Below, piece by piece: positions 1 through 12,498 of a stretch of 64,000 nucleotides of DNA. A program made the position numbers and the translations under genes. The notes below the pieces were generated by a model. That model searched no databases and was not told where the DNA came from. It saw only the letters and a program-made list of their open reading frames with translations. The number at the start of each line of letters is the position of its first letter. Position 1 is the stretch's first letter. Origin of the DNA: Silene latifolia (Eukaryota; Streptophyta; Magnoliopsida; Caryophyllales; Caryophyllaceae); the NCBI RefSeq assembly GCF_048544455.1, contig NC_133526.1, forward strand, positions 12,912,001 to 12,976,000, in the 5' to 3' direction.

Positions 1-280
1 TGAGCTTAGTTGTAGCTTTGTAGATAGTCGAAATGGTGTGAACTATGAAGATCCTGACTTGTGATCAATTGATCATGGATTTGGGGATTTAGGCAATGAT
101 TTGGAGGATTTGGGATTCATGTGATTTGGGTGTATTTTACAAATGATCTCGAATGATTTTTGGAGTAAAGCGTAATGTAGGGAAAGGGTAATATAGGTAT
201 TAAACATAAATTGTTAATTAACGAGTCGGAAAATAAGAAAAACGAGTCTCGAGACAGATATACGGTGGTGATTGGGGAGT

Positions 281-378
281 ATACATGAAAGTTTGGGTGT
301 TATTTGTAAAAATGCAAATACATGGTTGTTATTTGTAAAACTACACAAATACATGGTGGTTATTTGTAATTTTTCCTA
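281..378. repeat. short tandem repeat, probable transposon end
   Basis: A unit of about 38 bases built on 'ttatttgtaaaa' and 'acatggt' occurs three times with drift. It looks like the subterminal part of a transposon whose body lies outside the window. The flanking 1-500 bases are AT-rich and show no coding sequence. Confidence 0.4.
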
Positions 379-508
379 TAACTTATAATACAAGATCTTA
401 TTTATCATTAACTATAACTACATTTATTTTAAATTCAAAATAATATATTATTTATCAGATTACAAAATAACCCGGATTAATTACTTTTCACTTTTACTTT
501 ATACAACA

Positions 509-772
509 CTAGTCTTAAACCCGTGCAAATTGCACGGGCTTGTTGTTAAGAGGTAAAATTTAATAATTATCTTTTCATGTGTGGTTAATATAATATTGTT
601 GCCTTAAGAGGTCATATTTAATATTTTCAATTTGTAAATGAATGTTAGCATTGAATTGAATTAGTAATTTTATGTGCGGTAAATACAATATTGTGATCTT
701 GGACGAAATTTAAGTAAAATTACAATGGCCTTATGAAGATGGGCATTTTGATCACTATTATATATAAAGGTT
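509..772 (-). mobile_element. Helitron-like element, 3' terminus at left
   Basis: Read on the minus strand, the sequence ends in a perfect GC-rich hairpin (stem CCCGTGCAA/TTGCACGGG, 520-538), then a short spacer and CTAG followed by T. This is the classic plant Helitron 3' end. The right limit near 770 is a guess from an AT-rich stretch resembling a 5' end; no clean 5' TC terminus was found. The interior is non-coding, so the element would be non-autonomous. Confidence 0.55.
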
Positions 773-1208
773 TATATAATATGATTAGTATATGTAAGCC
801 TATAAAAAACTTACCGATCCAAAAAACAGACTAAAATCTACCTTAAAATGACCTCTAGTTTAATCTAAACGCGAAATGACTCTATCCGATAGTAACTCCC
901 ATATTTAGGGTTACCACATGCCCGACCGGCGACCCGACCCGCCCATACAAACCTGTATTTCCCAAACCCAAAAACATTCGACCGGTTATCCTACCCGACA
1001 CGAAATGATCGAAGTACTTGTAACCCGTCTAATCAACCCGTTTGAAAAGGTCGAGGTATACGTGAGGAATTTTAATAAAGTCTCTACTTCATTATTCATA
1101 ATCACAAATTCATATTTAAGAACGGTGTATTAGTCATAAGCTTCAAATGGTATATTATATAAGATAAAAACAAAATGTTTAGCCATTAACAAAAAACACT
1201 GTCTTATC

Positions 1209-1393
1209 TATCACAAAATCTCATTTGTGACGTACGTATTAAATCACTTTGTAGTGACGGTTACCATTTTCTCTCACAAATGACCCAAATAGAAGAGAGA
1301 GGGAAGCACATGGAGGTGCCCCCACCTTGTCCCCCCTATTCGTTTTGTGAATGACATTACCCGTCATTTGCTCCGACTCGTCTTCAGCAAGAC
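1209..1393. mobile_element. MITE-like element, family also at 18985 and 22118
   Basis: The segment begins with 'cacaaaatctcatttgtgac' and contains paired GTCA-type motifs and an internal GC-rich stretch (aagcacatgg.ggtgcccc). Related sequence recurs at 18985-19170 and 22118-22315 with the same order of blocks. It is non-coding, and its ends are approximate. Confidence 0.5.
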
Positions 1394-1643
1394 TAATTGC
1401 TTATCTATTCTAGTGGAAAGTTATTTTGCTTTCGTCTTGCGAAAGACTAATTGATAAATTATAGTGTCGTGACTCGTGCGTCATAAACATGCTACTCATA
1501 TAAAAAAATACCCGTACCAAACCCATTTTCTCGCCATTTGCTTAGCCCGTATTAAGTTAGCCCATCTAGGGTAAAACAATGATAAAACATAAGATCATTG
1601 AAAAACTTGCTTACTCCTAATCAAGCCCTTACTCCCAAATCAT

Positions 1644-1849
1644 GGACTATACAACCAGTTGTATATGTTGTATGGTATAGAATATGAGCTTTGTGATTAA
1701 GTATCCGAGCTTTATGTTAAAAAATATGAGCTTTATTAGAAAGTATTGAACTCATCCATTTACACATTAAAAACATGAATTTTGAATTAGCTCAGAAAGA
1801 ATATATATAAACTCGAATTCTTATGCCTTGGTTGTACAATGTATAATCC
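1644..1849. mobile_element. MITE with GGAYTATACA-type inverted ends
   Basis: The left end reads ggactatacaaccagttgta and the right end, reverse-complemented, ggattatacattgtacaacc. The interior repeats the motif 'gagcttta'. A relative lies at 58710-59253. No coding capacity. Confidence 0.45.
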
Positions 1850-2300
1850 TATTTATGCCTTACTCCTTTAGACACCGCTCTATCTTCCACTCCATTTTCT
1901 AGACTATTTACATAGAAAACCCTAGCAAAACACTCTTTTTTCCCCCCAAAAACAGACTCTCTCCCTCTTTTCTGCAATATTAAAAAACAAAAACTACCAT
2001 AAACTCTATAGTAGAGATCGCCATCATCTTTTTTATTCGTCTCATATAATAGAGATTGAAGCTTGAAGAAGGGCATTGACATGCATGTTGTCAAAGTAGC
2101 CTGATCTTTGAATAGCCGTGTATTATTTTACTAAAAAATTATAAAAATTGAGTTTTTTTTTTCCTTTTACATTTTCACTTTTCTTTTCTGATCTTTAAAT
2201 GAAAAATCAAATCCCTTTTGAAAAAAAAGGTTGGCACACATAACAGTGACTACATAAATAAGCATTTTTAATAAGTTTTATTTATACATATTAAGCATTA

Positions 2301-2572
2301 CTCCCTCCGTACCAGACCAATGGTAACACTTACCTAATATGGCCGTACCACACCAATGGTAACATTCCTTATTTGACCAACAACATTACCAAATTATCCT
2401 TATATCCATTTGATATTTACATAAAATGTCATTACATACCCACCTATCAACTCACAATTAAACCCACAATTACATACCCCACCTATTTTCTTCCCTCTTT
2501 ACCCCTGCTTTTACCCTCTTTTCTTAAAAACTCCATTTTTACCACGTTACCATTTGTATGGTATGGACGGAG
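2301..2572. mobile_element. Stowaway (Tc1/mariner-type) MITE, 272 bp
   Basis: The element starts CTCCCTCCGTACCAGACCAA and its other end, reverse-complemented, starts CTCCGTCCATACCATACAAA. Both ends are flanked by TA, the Stowaway target duplication. A partial inner copy of the terminal sequence lies at 2341-2368. Non-coding. Confidence 0.85.
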
Positions 2573-3125
2573 TATTTTTTAGAGTCAAAAATCAGATTCA
2601 CGGATCTCAAAAATAATTTTGATGATATAATTTGTATGATTAATTTATGAGATTTACTAATATCTGTTTGAGTATTTTTGTTGCATAAGCATATTTAGTC
2701 ACTTGCAATATAATAAAGAGTAACTACAACACAAAATCATAAAAACATTTTTTCGTGCATCAATAATTACTATAGTAGGCTACACAATATTTATAACGGA
2801 TAATTCACGCGGTACCCCTAAAATTTATTTATGTTTTTTTAAGATTAATATATAACTATATACGTATATACTGAATTTCTAGATTGTATTTTACCAGTTC
2901 TTGTTGTTTTTTTAATCAAGTTGACAAAAAAATATAGTTAATAGTTATTTATGAAGTTAATTAATGGGTGATTTATGTTAATCACAATTAACAAAAAAGA
3001 TTGTTGCACACTGATGATGTAAATAAAAGAAGCACAAAACGTGAGTGGGCCACTTTAAAAAAATATAAAAAAATTAAACTTAGGCTGACACGTCAGCTCT
3101 GTGGTTGTTCGTTTAATATATAGGA

Positions 3126-3725
3126 CTAGTTGGAAAGCCCGTGCGTTGCACGGGGCACCCATTAGGATTATCTGTAAAATATATTCTTAAGTTGATAAAA
3201 AAAAGTCCAACTATGTTGAATCATTGATGAAAAAGAAATTTGTGGTAGGTGCAATTGATATCCGATGAATTATTAGTGCTTTTAGCATAAAAGATTTATG
3301 ATTCAGTAGTATAACATCAAGTAACTTAGTTACAATATGTAGTTAGTTTTTTCATTGTTACAGACATAAACCTGCTTTTAATTACATATAAAACACTCTC
3401 TCTATAAACATGGTGGAACTCACCAAAATGAACCCTTAATGACATAAACATGCCTTTATGAGTATTGCAAATTAATTTAACCTACAACAACTACGTAAAA
3501 CTAAATGATGTTACGTAAAACAACAGGTATCATAATTATATATATTTAGTGTGTTCAGAGAAAATGTTAGATCTCTTGCAGTATAATTTTACTTTGACTA
3601 TCTACAATTAAGAGTATTTGCTCCTTATAAACCTCCCGCAAAATCAAATCCAAACCGAATCCAATAGAATTATTAGTCTCTAAACAACAATTAAAAAATA
3701 TATGTGATTCTATTATAGAGAATGC
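3126..3725 (-). mobile_element. Helitron-like element, 3' terminus at left
   Basis: CTAG at 3126-3129 is followed by the hairpin CCCGTGC/GCACGGG (3138-3154). In minus orientation this is a Helitron 3' end: hairpin, about 8-base spacer, CTAG, then T. The right boundary is tentative, and no genes are seen inside. Confidence 0.5.
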
Positions 3726-4245
3726 ACAGGGAACCTAGTAATAACATTTGTGACAATATTAGTTAGTAGTTTATGACATCATTAAAATCGTTGGTTACCA
3801 ACTGAAAACGTTGGTTTACATTACCATGCTCTGGTAATAGAAAACTATTAAATTTAACAAAAGCCAAACCATGCTGAGAATGGGGGCAAACAAAGGGATT
3901 TAGATGAGGATTGATTAATCATTAGTTCCCATAACAAAAATTAAGCGAAAACGTTGTAACATTTGGTATTAACAATATCAGTTGCACATCATTCAAAGAT
4001 ATAGTTGGATTATAGAGTTACCATTCTTACTGTCTCACGCACTATCGGGTTTTAATCGAAATAATCTTAACTATTTACAATTAAGACTATTTGACCAAAA
4101 TTTCATTTTTCTTAAATTTTTATAAGTATTTGGTAGATAAATTATTTACCAAAATAAGAGTAGCATGTGAGAAATAAGTTACCTGTTTTTTATTTTTAAT
4201 CCTTCAATTTATAATTGTTCCGGGTGTAATTCCAGAGCAGTTATT

Positions 4246-4799
4246 TGTTACCACCCGTGCTTGTAGAATGACGTCTTTGGTTGAATCCTCCTTGCGGTCT
4301 CCTGAAACAATGAACAAACTGAGGGCTCGGCTTTGGACCGAGCGAACTCACTCCGACGCTCAAGTCAGTAAACTTAAAGGGATAAGCTGTTGTTACTTGG
4401 CGAAGTACGTATTGTAGAGAGATAAGGAAGATGTTACCAGATGAATAGTGTATTCTAGGTTAAATTGTGGATCCTTTCCTCAATGAGGGTTGAGGAGTAT
4501 TTATAGACTTTCACCTTTTGTCACGTAGTGGCCAAGTGGCCAAGTGGCTAGCAGGTGGAAAGACTGATCTGCCCTAGGTCGAGGGACCCATGGCAGGCCG
4601 GCGGGCCCTGTTGACTCGCCGCCGAGGGGTCTTGGAAATGATTTCGCGGATATGTGCCCCAGCTGGCTAGTTGTCTCAGCCGAGGCACAAGAGACAGGCC
4701 GACAGGCTGCGTCGGTTAGGCTGTCTAAGTCGTTGACTTGCTGTAGATATCCTTGACCTTGCTCAGTATGTTGACTTGGTCAGTGGGTGCAGAATATGC
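4246..4799. mobile_element. solo-LTR-like fragment
   Basis: A GC-richer block of about 550 bases in AT-rich surroundings begins TGTTACC and ends near CCCCATCA. It contains 'gaggagtatttataga' (a TATA-like promoter feature) and 'tccgacgctcaagtcagt', a phrase common in plant LTRs. No internal retroelement domains adjoin it, so a solo LTR is the likeliest reading. A clear target duplication was not found. Confidence 0.4.
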
Positions 4800-5382
4800 C
4801 CCATCAATAATATTAAATATGGAGTAGTTATTATGTCCTTTTATGTCATATTACCAAAAAAAAAACAGCTAGCTTTCGGTTAGTTACCTTTAAAGCTACA
4901 GTTTTATGTTTTAGTTAATTTTTCGATTTTATTATGAACTAATGAAATCTAAGATATATTATATGAATAATATGTATGTTTTTACTATACCATTTAATTA
5001 GTTACATTGTGTATTTTGTGTAGCACCTACTATTATTGTTTTAATATTCCCAATTTTCAGGAGTTCAAGACTCAAACTCATTATAGTAAAAAACTTTTAT
5101 TGTTTTGCTTTGTAATTAGTATTTATTGTTTTCCGTGTTTAAGTTAAGATGAATTGTGAATTAAGTAAAGTTTTATCCTTAGAAAATGAACCTAAGAAGA
5201 AATCAATTTTATGTAAGGTTAGATTTCTCTGATATATGCGTGAAATTGTGCGGATTTTTGTTTATGTGAAGTCGTCAAATAATGTAGGTTAATATCATAG
5301 AGTATTCAATAGTTTTATCGCTTATTTGTTACGTAATGAAAACTCTATATCAATCCCTTGTAGATAGATCTGAATGAACTAA

Positions 5383-6208
5383 CACTACAAGAAAAACTAA
5401 AACAGGCGACCGAAATTTGGCGATTGATATTGGTAGTCGCCAAATTGGCGACTGATTCACAAATTAGCGACTGAAATCAGTCGCTAATTTGGCGACTGAT
5501 TAGCGACTGATTTTTTTAAAAGGGGAATCTAATTTGGCGACCGATAATCAGATTTGGCGACTGATTTAAAAGTAGTCGCCAAATTGGCGACTGAATTTCA
5601 GTCGCCAAATGGCTTTTCGGTCGCCAAATTTTTTTATAGAAAAACGGAACTCCTCTCTCCTGCTTTACTCTTTCGAAACAAAAAAAAAAAAGAGAGGAAG
5701 CAGCAACGGGCGATTAAGGCGACGACAACAACCACACAACCACACCACCACTTCCACCACTTCTACCACCGTGACCACCGTTCTCATTGCCTCCATCACT
5801 CTCTTTAATTAGGTTAGTTTTTTTTTTGTTTAATTTCAGTTTAATTAGTTTAATTTGTTAGATTAATTTGTAGTTAGTTTGATTAATTTGTGGTTAGTTT
5901 GTTAGATTTATTTGTAGTTAGTATGTTAGATTAATTTGTAGTTAGATTTAGTTTAATTTGTGTTTGAATTAAAAGGGAATGATTAAGGGGGTTTGTGTTT
6001 AGGTTTAGGGTTATGGGTGGGGGTTTGGTCGGCCGTGGGTGGCGGTGGGGGAAGGGTGGCGGTGGGGGAAGGGTGGCGGTGGTCCGTGGGTGCGGTGGGC
6101 CTTGGTGAAACCGTCTCATTATTATTATTATTAGTATTAGTATTAGTATTATTATTAGTATTATTATTAGTATTATTATTAGTATTAGTATTAGTATTAT
6201 TATTATTA

Positions 6209-6263
<55 letters not shown>

Positions 6264-6405
6264 TAATTAAACCGTCTTATTATTATTAATATTAAGCTAA
6301 GTGAAACCGTCTTTTGCATTAATGGAATTAGCTAAGTGGAACCGTCTTTTGGATTAAGAGAAATTGTCTATTAGCTAAGTAGAACCTTCTTTAGGACTTG
6401 ATTTT
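5383..6405 (+). mobile_element. CACTA (En/Spm) element, 5' end, split by the LTR element
   Basis: CACTACAAGAAAAA at 5383 is the canonical CACTA terminal inverted repeat start. It is followed by a dense subterminal array of direct and inverted copies of 'ggcgactga' / 'tcgccaaat' to about 5630, the expected transposase-binding region. 5640-5810 resembles a 5' leader. The matching 3' end (TTGTAGTG) is not seen; the sequence continues for 20 bases past the LTR element (16457-16476, of which the first five are its target duplication) and then enters the N gap, so the rest may be hidden there. Confidence 0.75.
6116..6290. repeat. (ATT)n microsatellite
   Basis: Long run of ATT with interspersed AGT triplets. 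It yields a spurious leucine-rich reading frame, which is not a gene. Confidence 0.9.
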
Positions 6406-7104
6406 TGTTGGGCCCTAAATTATCCTGCCTGATCAGGTATAGGCCAGGCAACAGCCAAGGACAACTTCAAGGCAAAAGATATCTAAAATCAGGCATTACT
6501 TCAACACGGATAGGCACCAAGCAGGAGTTGATAGAAGACAAAGAAAGATAACCCGGGCTGAAAAGGAAAAGCACCAGGCTCTGCGCGGCAACAAACAGCG
6601 ATTTATATATGTTCCCTACAAAAAGGAAGACCAATTCCGAGAGCAAAGATATAGGGAGCGATCAAAGCAACGGCTAAGAAAGAGGCAACCATCTCCGGGT
6701 AAATAGGGCACATTCCCTATTTACCAGGAAAACCTAAACGGCACAAAGACAATTGGAAGCAACCACCTATAAATAGAAAGGAGGAGAAGATAAGAAGGAT
6801 CATCTGAAAAACCATCACTTTTACTCATATTCTTTGTATTCTTAAGCAATATATTACATTTATCACGCTGATATAACAATACTCTGTCGGGCTATCTAAA
6901 ATCATAGTAACAATCACTCCTGGCTTGGTGCCCGTGGTTTTTTCCCTTATTCCCAGGGTTTTTCCACGTATAAATCCTTGTGTCATTATTTATTAGTTTG
7001 TTTTACATTTAATTATACCAATCAGGCAAGTTATTCGAGTGAGATCACCCTACATATAAATCCCTGGCAGGACGCTCTAGATCAATAAAAATCCTGCCAA
7101 AACA
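6406..7104 (+). repeat. 5' LTR
   Basis: 699 bases, TG...CA termini, matching 15756-16456. A TATA-like 'cctataaataga' lies near 6769 and probably belongs to the LTR promoter. The sequence after it (attggcgcc) resembles the primer-binding site used with a tRNA-Asp-type primer; this is inference from the first seven bases. Confidence 0.92.
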
Positions 7105-8590
7105 ATTGGCGCCTACCGTGGGGCATCTAACTCAAAAATAATCAAAAGCCCACCACCAAATACCACAAAAACTAAGAAAAAATGGCGGAGATAGCATTGA
7201 GCAACAATTAGTCTGGCGCCAAACAACGTTGTTGGAGATGGAACAAGCCGAAACAAAAAATGATCCAGTTGAAGTCAGTGGCAAAATTGAAAGAATCGAG
7301 AATCCGGCCTAAAGATACAGGTGGGAGAAAAAGCTTCAGGATCAAAATTGAAAGTCGACTGGCACACCATTCTCCTCCATCATAAGGAACATTGACTTCT
7401 CCAATATTGGTACTCCAACTCCATCAAAATCCAAAGCAGGAGAAGAAATGGACTCCGGAGAACTCCAAAATCAAGAACTCCAAGATCAGACTAACACGGC
7501 CATTATGATGGCTATGCTCCAAGAAATCCAAAAACTTCACGAGAGATTTGAAAAGATCCCGGGAGTTCCTACCCCATTGAAGAAGCAAATCCGAAAAGCT
7601 ATCTTTGATTCACCCTTCGTGGATGAAATAGCAAAAATAGACTGCGCTAAAGAAATTTGTGATTCCCTCAACGGGAATCTATGATGGAACCACGGATCCA
7701 CAAAACCATGTTGCCTATTACAAGCAAAGGATGCTGGCACATCAATTCCCGATGAACTACGTCAAGTCTCGTATGTGTAAGGGATTTGGAACAACGTGAA
7801 CGGACTGCCTTGCAATGGTACATAAACCTTGCCAAATGGAAGCATCAAGTCCTTTCTTGACCTGGTCAATTCTTTCAATCATCGGTTTGCCAGCGGGGGA
7901 ACTAGAAAAGAGATCCGGTGACACATGTACGGGGTTAAACGAAGCCTGGAGAATCCATCAGATCATACATGACAAGATTCAACAAAGAAAAAGTGTCAAT
8001 CCCCGGATGTGATGTTGGAGCAAGTTGAAGCTTTCGAGGCAAGGGCTACCCCAGGACGGTGACTTCTACGATGAAATGACCATGAAGCCTGTCATACCTT
8101 TGAAGATGTCAAGCATTAGCCATAGGCTATATCAGTGGAAGAAGACAAAGGCTACAAGGCGAGATAATGCGACAACAACTCGAGGATATGACAAAACCAA
8201 CGAGAAAAAGCTTTAACAACAAAGGAAGCGGTTCAGGCCATCTCCCTACACAAGACCTGACAGATCATAAGTCAACTATACACATGAACAACGAGGTAAC
8301 TCCTATACTTATCCTCCTGTCCCGGAATATAACTTCTCTGTTGACATTGCAGGATTAATCAAGAGGCTTGACCATATGGGAGACATTGTCAAGTGGCCAA
8401 AGAAGTCGGAAACCCCAACTCGAAAGGACACCACCAGGTGGTGTGAATTTCACATGGTCATAGGTCACACATAGAAGAATGCAGGATTACGGAGACAAGT
8501 GGCTTACACCTAAAGAAAGGATACCTGAAAGACTTGATACAAACAAAGAACATGGAAGATGATGGAACAAGAATAAACACAGAAAGGCAA
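7105..8590 (+). pseudogene. gag region of the LTR element (fossil)
   Basis: Leader followed by a degraded gag. A recognisable stretch begins at 7448 and contains a charged segment rich in Gln and Lys, then text resembling the gag 'retrotrans_gag' core (motifs around VAYYKQRM and FLTWSILS). This is the expected position, between primer site and protease. Treated as a broken fossil copy. Confidence 0.6.
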
Positions 8591-11500
8591 CAACGTGACC
8601 TACCCCCTGCACCACCCATTTATGAAATCAAATTCATCAATGGAGGATCATAAATTTGTGGCTTTGACCGGTTCATTTGCTAAGAAAATTGCCAGGGAGT
8701 CAAAAATGAAATCTCCTTTTAAACCTATCAATTTACCTCAAATTACTTTTGACGACAACGATATGCGGGGCATTCAGGACCTACACCATGACAATGACTA
8801 GTGATCACCATGCAAATAGGGACTGCCTGAGTCATGAGAATCTGATAGATGGAGCGACTCATAAACCTGATCATGCTTGATGTCCTTAAAGCAATGAAGA
8901 TTGATGAAAGCCAAATCATAAAGAAGTCTAATGTCCTAGTAGGATTCGGTGGAGAAACAAGAAACACACTGCTTGGGAGAAATACACCTGCCCACATATG
9001 TGGAAGGAGTATCTTCATATGAAAGATTTGGAGTCTGGACTGTCATCCTACAATGCCATATTGGGAAGACCATGGATCCACAACGTAAGGGCCATACCCT
9101 CCACCTATCACCAATGCATCAAAATACCAACGGAATGGGAAGTAGCAACCATTAAAGGTGAACAAAAATCTGCCCGGGAATGTTATCTTTGAGTCACTTT
9201 GAAGCCTTCAAGGCGGGTAAGTCCCTACGCCTAGCAATTACGATACCACTGTCGGACAACTCATGTGGCGAAACCAAAATGGAAATCGATCAAGTAATCT
9301 TAGACCATGATTACCCTGCAGGCATGTCTTGGTAGGATTTGATGTCCCGATAATATCGGACGAGAATTAGTAAATTTTCTTAAAAGTAAATCTTCATGTT
9401 TTGCCTGGTCACATTTTGATATGACCGGAATAGATGCCAATATTATTACACATAAACTAAATGTTGATGAGTCTTATAAGCACATCGTGAGAAAAGAAGA
9501 AAGTTTGCATTTGAAGACATGCTATCATTAATGAAGAAGTAGACAAACTATTGGACATAGGGATGATAAGAGAAGTCATGTACCCTAGCTGGCTAGCCAA
9601 CGTAGTGGTGGTTCAAAAGAAGAACGACAAGTGGAGAGTTTGTGTAGATTACACGAGACCTCGATAAAGCCTGTGTCCAAAAGACCCATTTCCACTCCCA
9701 CACATAAACGCAATGGTGGATGCTACGGCGGGACATGAACTCTTGACATTCATGGATGCCTCAAGTGGATTCAATCAAATCAAGATGCACCCATCGATCG
9801 GGAACATCTTTGCATTCATCACGGAAAGGGGCATATCTTTGCTACACAAAGAATGCCCTTTGGCACGAAAAATGCGGGGGCAACATACTGCCTTTGTCAA
9901 TACAATGTTTAAAGACCAAATAGGGGACACCATGGAAGTCTATATTGATGACATGGTAGTTAAATAAAAGAAAGTCAAGATCATGTCGGGGACTTGGAAA
10001 CTTGACCTTTAAGATCCTAGAAGATTTCAATATGAAACTCAACCCATCCAAATGCCATTTTGGGGTATCCTCGGGAAAATTCTGGGGTACATGGTGACCA
10101 AAAGAGGAATAGAAGCTAGCCCAGAACAAATTAGAGCCATACTAGATCCTGGAATCCCCAAGTCGATCAAAGATATTCAAAAAGCGACGGGACGAGTTGC
10201 GACCACAGAACAGATTCATTTCCGGATCATCGGTAAGATGCAAGGCATTCTATGACCTACTCGGGAAGAACAAAGCATTCAAATGGTTGCACGAACACGA
10301 GTCGACCTTCCGGGAGCTCAAAACATACGACTACACCTCCGCTACTTGCCAAACCGGACAAAGGAGAACCCACGACGGTCTACCTATCATCACGAAACAA
10401 CGATAAGTGGAGTCTTGACCAAAGAAATTGATGGCCAACAACATCCAGTCTACTATGTAAGTAAAAGTCTTCTAGATGCGAGAAACCAGTATGGCCTACT
10501 TGAAAAATATGTACTAGCTTTAGTAATGTCACGCACTAAACTTCGACCTTATTTTGAAAGTCACCCATCATTAGTAAGAACCAACTTGCCTATCAAATGT
10601 CATCTGAGAAAGCCTGAGTTATCGGGCGAGAATGGCAAAAATGGTCGATACAAATCGGCACCTATGATATAACCTTTGAACCCGGGACGACGATTAAATC
10701 TCGGGCATTAGCGGACTTCGTGGTGAATTCGATCCTACCCTAGAACCGGACCTCATAAAAGAGGTCATCTTCTTGACACCCAAAAAAAGCAGACCGGGAA
10801 TGGACTCTCCATGTAGATGGGGCAACAAATATGAAAGGCACTGGCCTAGGATTAGTCCTAAAATCACCACAGGAGACACGATTGCACAAAGTGGCTATTA
10901 GTTGTGAGTTCAAAGCCACGAATAATGAGGAATATGAAGCCACGATTCTTTGGATTAAAGGTATGTATAGAACTCGGTGTAGCAAACCTCAAGGTAAAAA
11001 CCGACTCTCTCTTAATTTCCAATCAAGTTAAAGGAGTATATCTTTGCAAAAGATTCAAAGATGATACTCTATTTGGAATATGTCAAAAACCTTTGCAAAA
11101 AATTCAAACCTTTGACATTGACCAAATACCAAGGGACCTAAATACCCGGCGGATGCCCTAGCCACCACAGGGATCAAATTTCACCTGCTTTGTGTTTGAC
11201 AAAATACCCATCGTCCACTGTTGGAACCAACCATAGAAAGGCTGAACAAATTTGCCCAATCCGGGAAGATACAAATTCTGGACTAAACCTTACTATGATT
11301 GGTTCCTACGAGGATACTCCCTACAAATAAAAACGAAAGCGAGGGCCACGAAAATCAAAGCATCCACTTATACCATCATAAATAACACCTTGTTTAAAAG
11401 TCTCAGTGGACCTTACTTACGTTGCACGGAACCAAATGAAGCCCGTCGGTCATAGAAGACATACATAATGGATCTGCGGAAATCATAAAGGTGGAAGGAG

Positions 11501-12498
11501 CACTGGCAAACAAAATTCTCGGGACGAGGCTACTTAAGGCCAACCCTGAGAGTGATTGCATAGCATCTGACTCAAAATGTGAAGTCTGTCAAATCCATTC
11601 CCCTTATATCCATCAACCATCAGAACTACTACACTCCATCTCGGCCCCCTGGACATTCATGAAATGGGGCATGGACATAGTAGGAAGCTACCTCGGGCGC
11701 TGGACAAAAAGTCTTCATGCTAGCAATGACCGACTACTTTTCCAAATGGATAGAAGCGGACTCTTACGGCAAGTCAAAGAAAAAGATGTCATATCATTTA
11801 TCAAAAGGAATATCATATGCAGATATGGAATACCTTCAGAAATAGTCTGTGATAATGGAACACAATTTGTGGGAAAAAGAATAATTTACGTACACAATGG
11901 AATATCAATCTAGTCACATCTACACCAGGCTACCCTAAAGCCAACGGCCAAGCGAGAATCAAGCAACAAAGTAGTAATCGCGGTTGCACGAAGAAAAAGG
12001 CTGAAAAGAAGAAAAGGAAGATGGGCGGAAGAGCTCCCCCCTAGTCCTATGGGTGACAGACCACACCCAAAACGACCACGGACCAAACACCATATTCCCT
12101 GGTCTATGGCTGCGAAACGATAATACGAGAAATTCATGTCCGACTACCGACGGCTGAACACAATAGAAGAGAACATGCCCCTATTACAAGATAACCTACT
12201 CTTAACAGAAGAACTGAGAGATGCAGCCAAAGTCAGGATAGCCGCCTACCAACAGGCAGTAGCCAGAAGTTACAACAAGAATGTCAACATAAGAGTATTC
12301 AAAGAAGGAGACCTGGTACTAAGAAAAGTTTTCCCCAACACCAGAGAAAAGAACGCAGGCAAACTAGCCCCTACATGGGAAGGCCCGTACTTAATTGATT
12401 CAATAGTGGGACAAGGAGCTTACAGGCTACAAACTCTGGAAGGAGAAATGATCCCCAGATCTTGGAACATTTCCCACTTAAAACTATTTCATATCTGA
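8591..12498 (+). pseudogene. pol region: protease, RT, RNase H, second RNase H, integrase (fossil)
   Basis: Domains appear in Ty3/Gypsy order. A retropepsin-like region lies at about 8600-9190 (ending [12 protein letters not shown]). Reverse transcriptase is at about 9480-10130 (FMDASSGFNQIKMHP; YIDDMVVK). RNase H is at about 10280-10560, and a second, archaeal-type RNase H at about 10790-11150 (VDGATNMKGTGLGLVL; KATNNEEYEA). Integrase is at about 11460-12100 (WGMDIVG; VCDNGTQFVGK). The C-terminal part (12136-12498) ends SWNISHLKLFHI. Integrase after RNase H fixes Ty3/Gypsy; the doubled RNase H points to Tat. The reading frame is broken repeatedly, so the copy looks inactive. Confidence 0.88.

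Noticed and set aside
918-1060. Frame rich in 'acccgac' motifs
   Set aside because: Degenerate CCCGA-type repeat seen again at 18150, 36300, 44940 and 58430; not coding.
5554-5812. His/Thr-rich frames (84 and 67 codons)
   Set aside because: They overlap CACTA subterminal repeats and a simple 'accacc' sequence; low complexity only.
5993-6289. Leucine-rich 98-codon frame
   Set aside because: It is a translation of the (ATT)n microsatellite.
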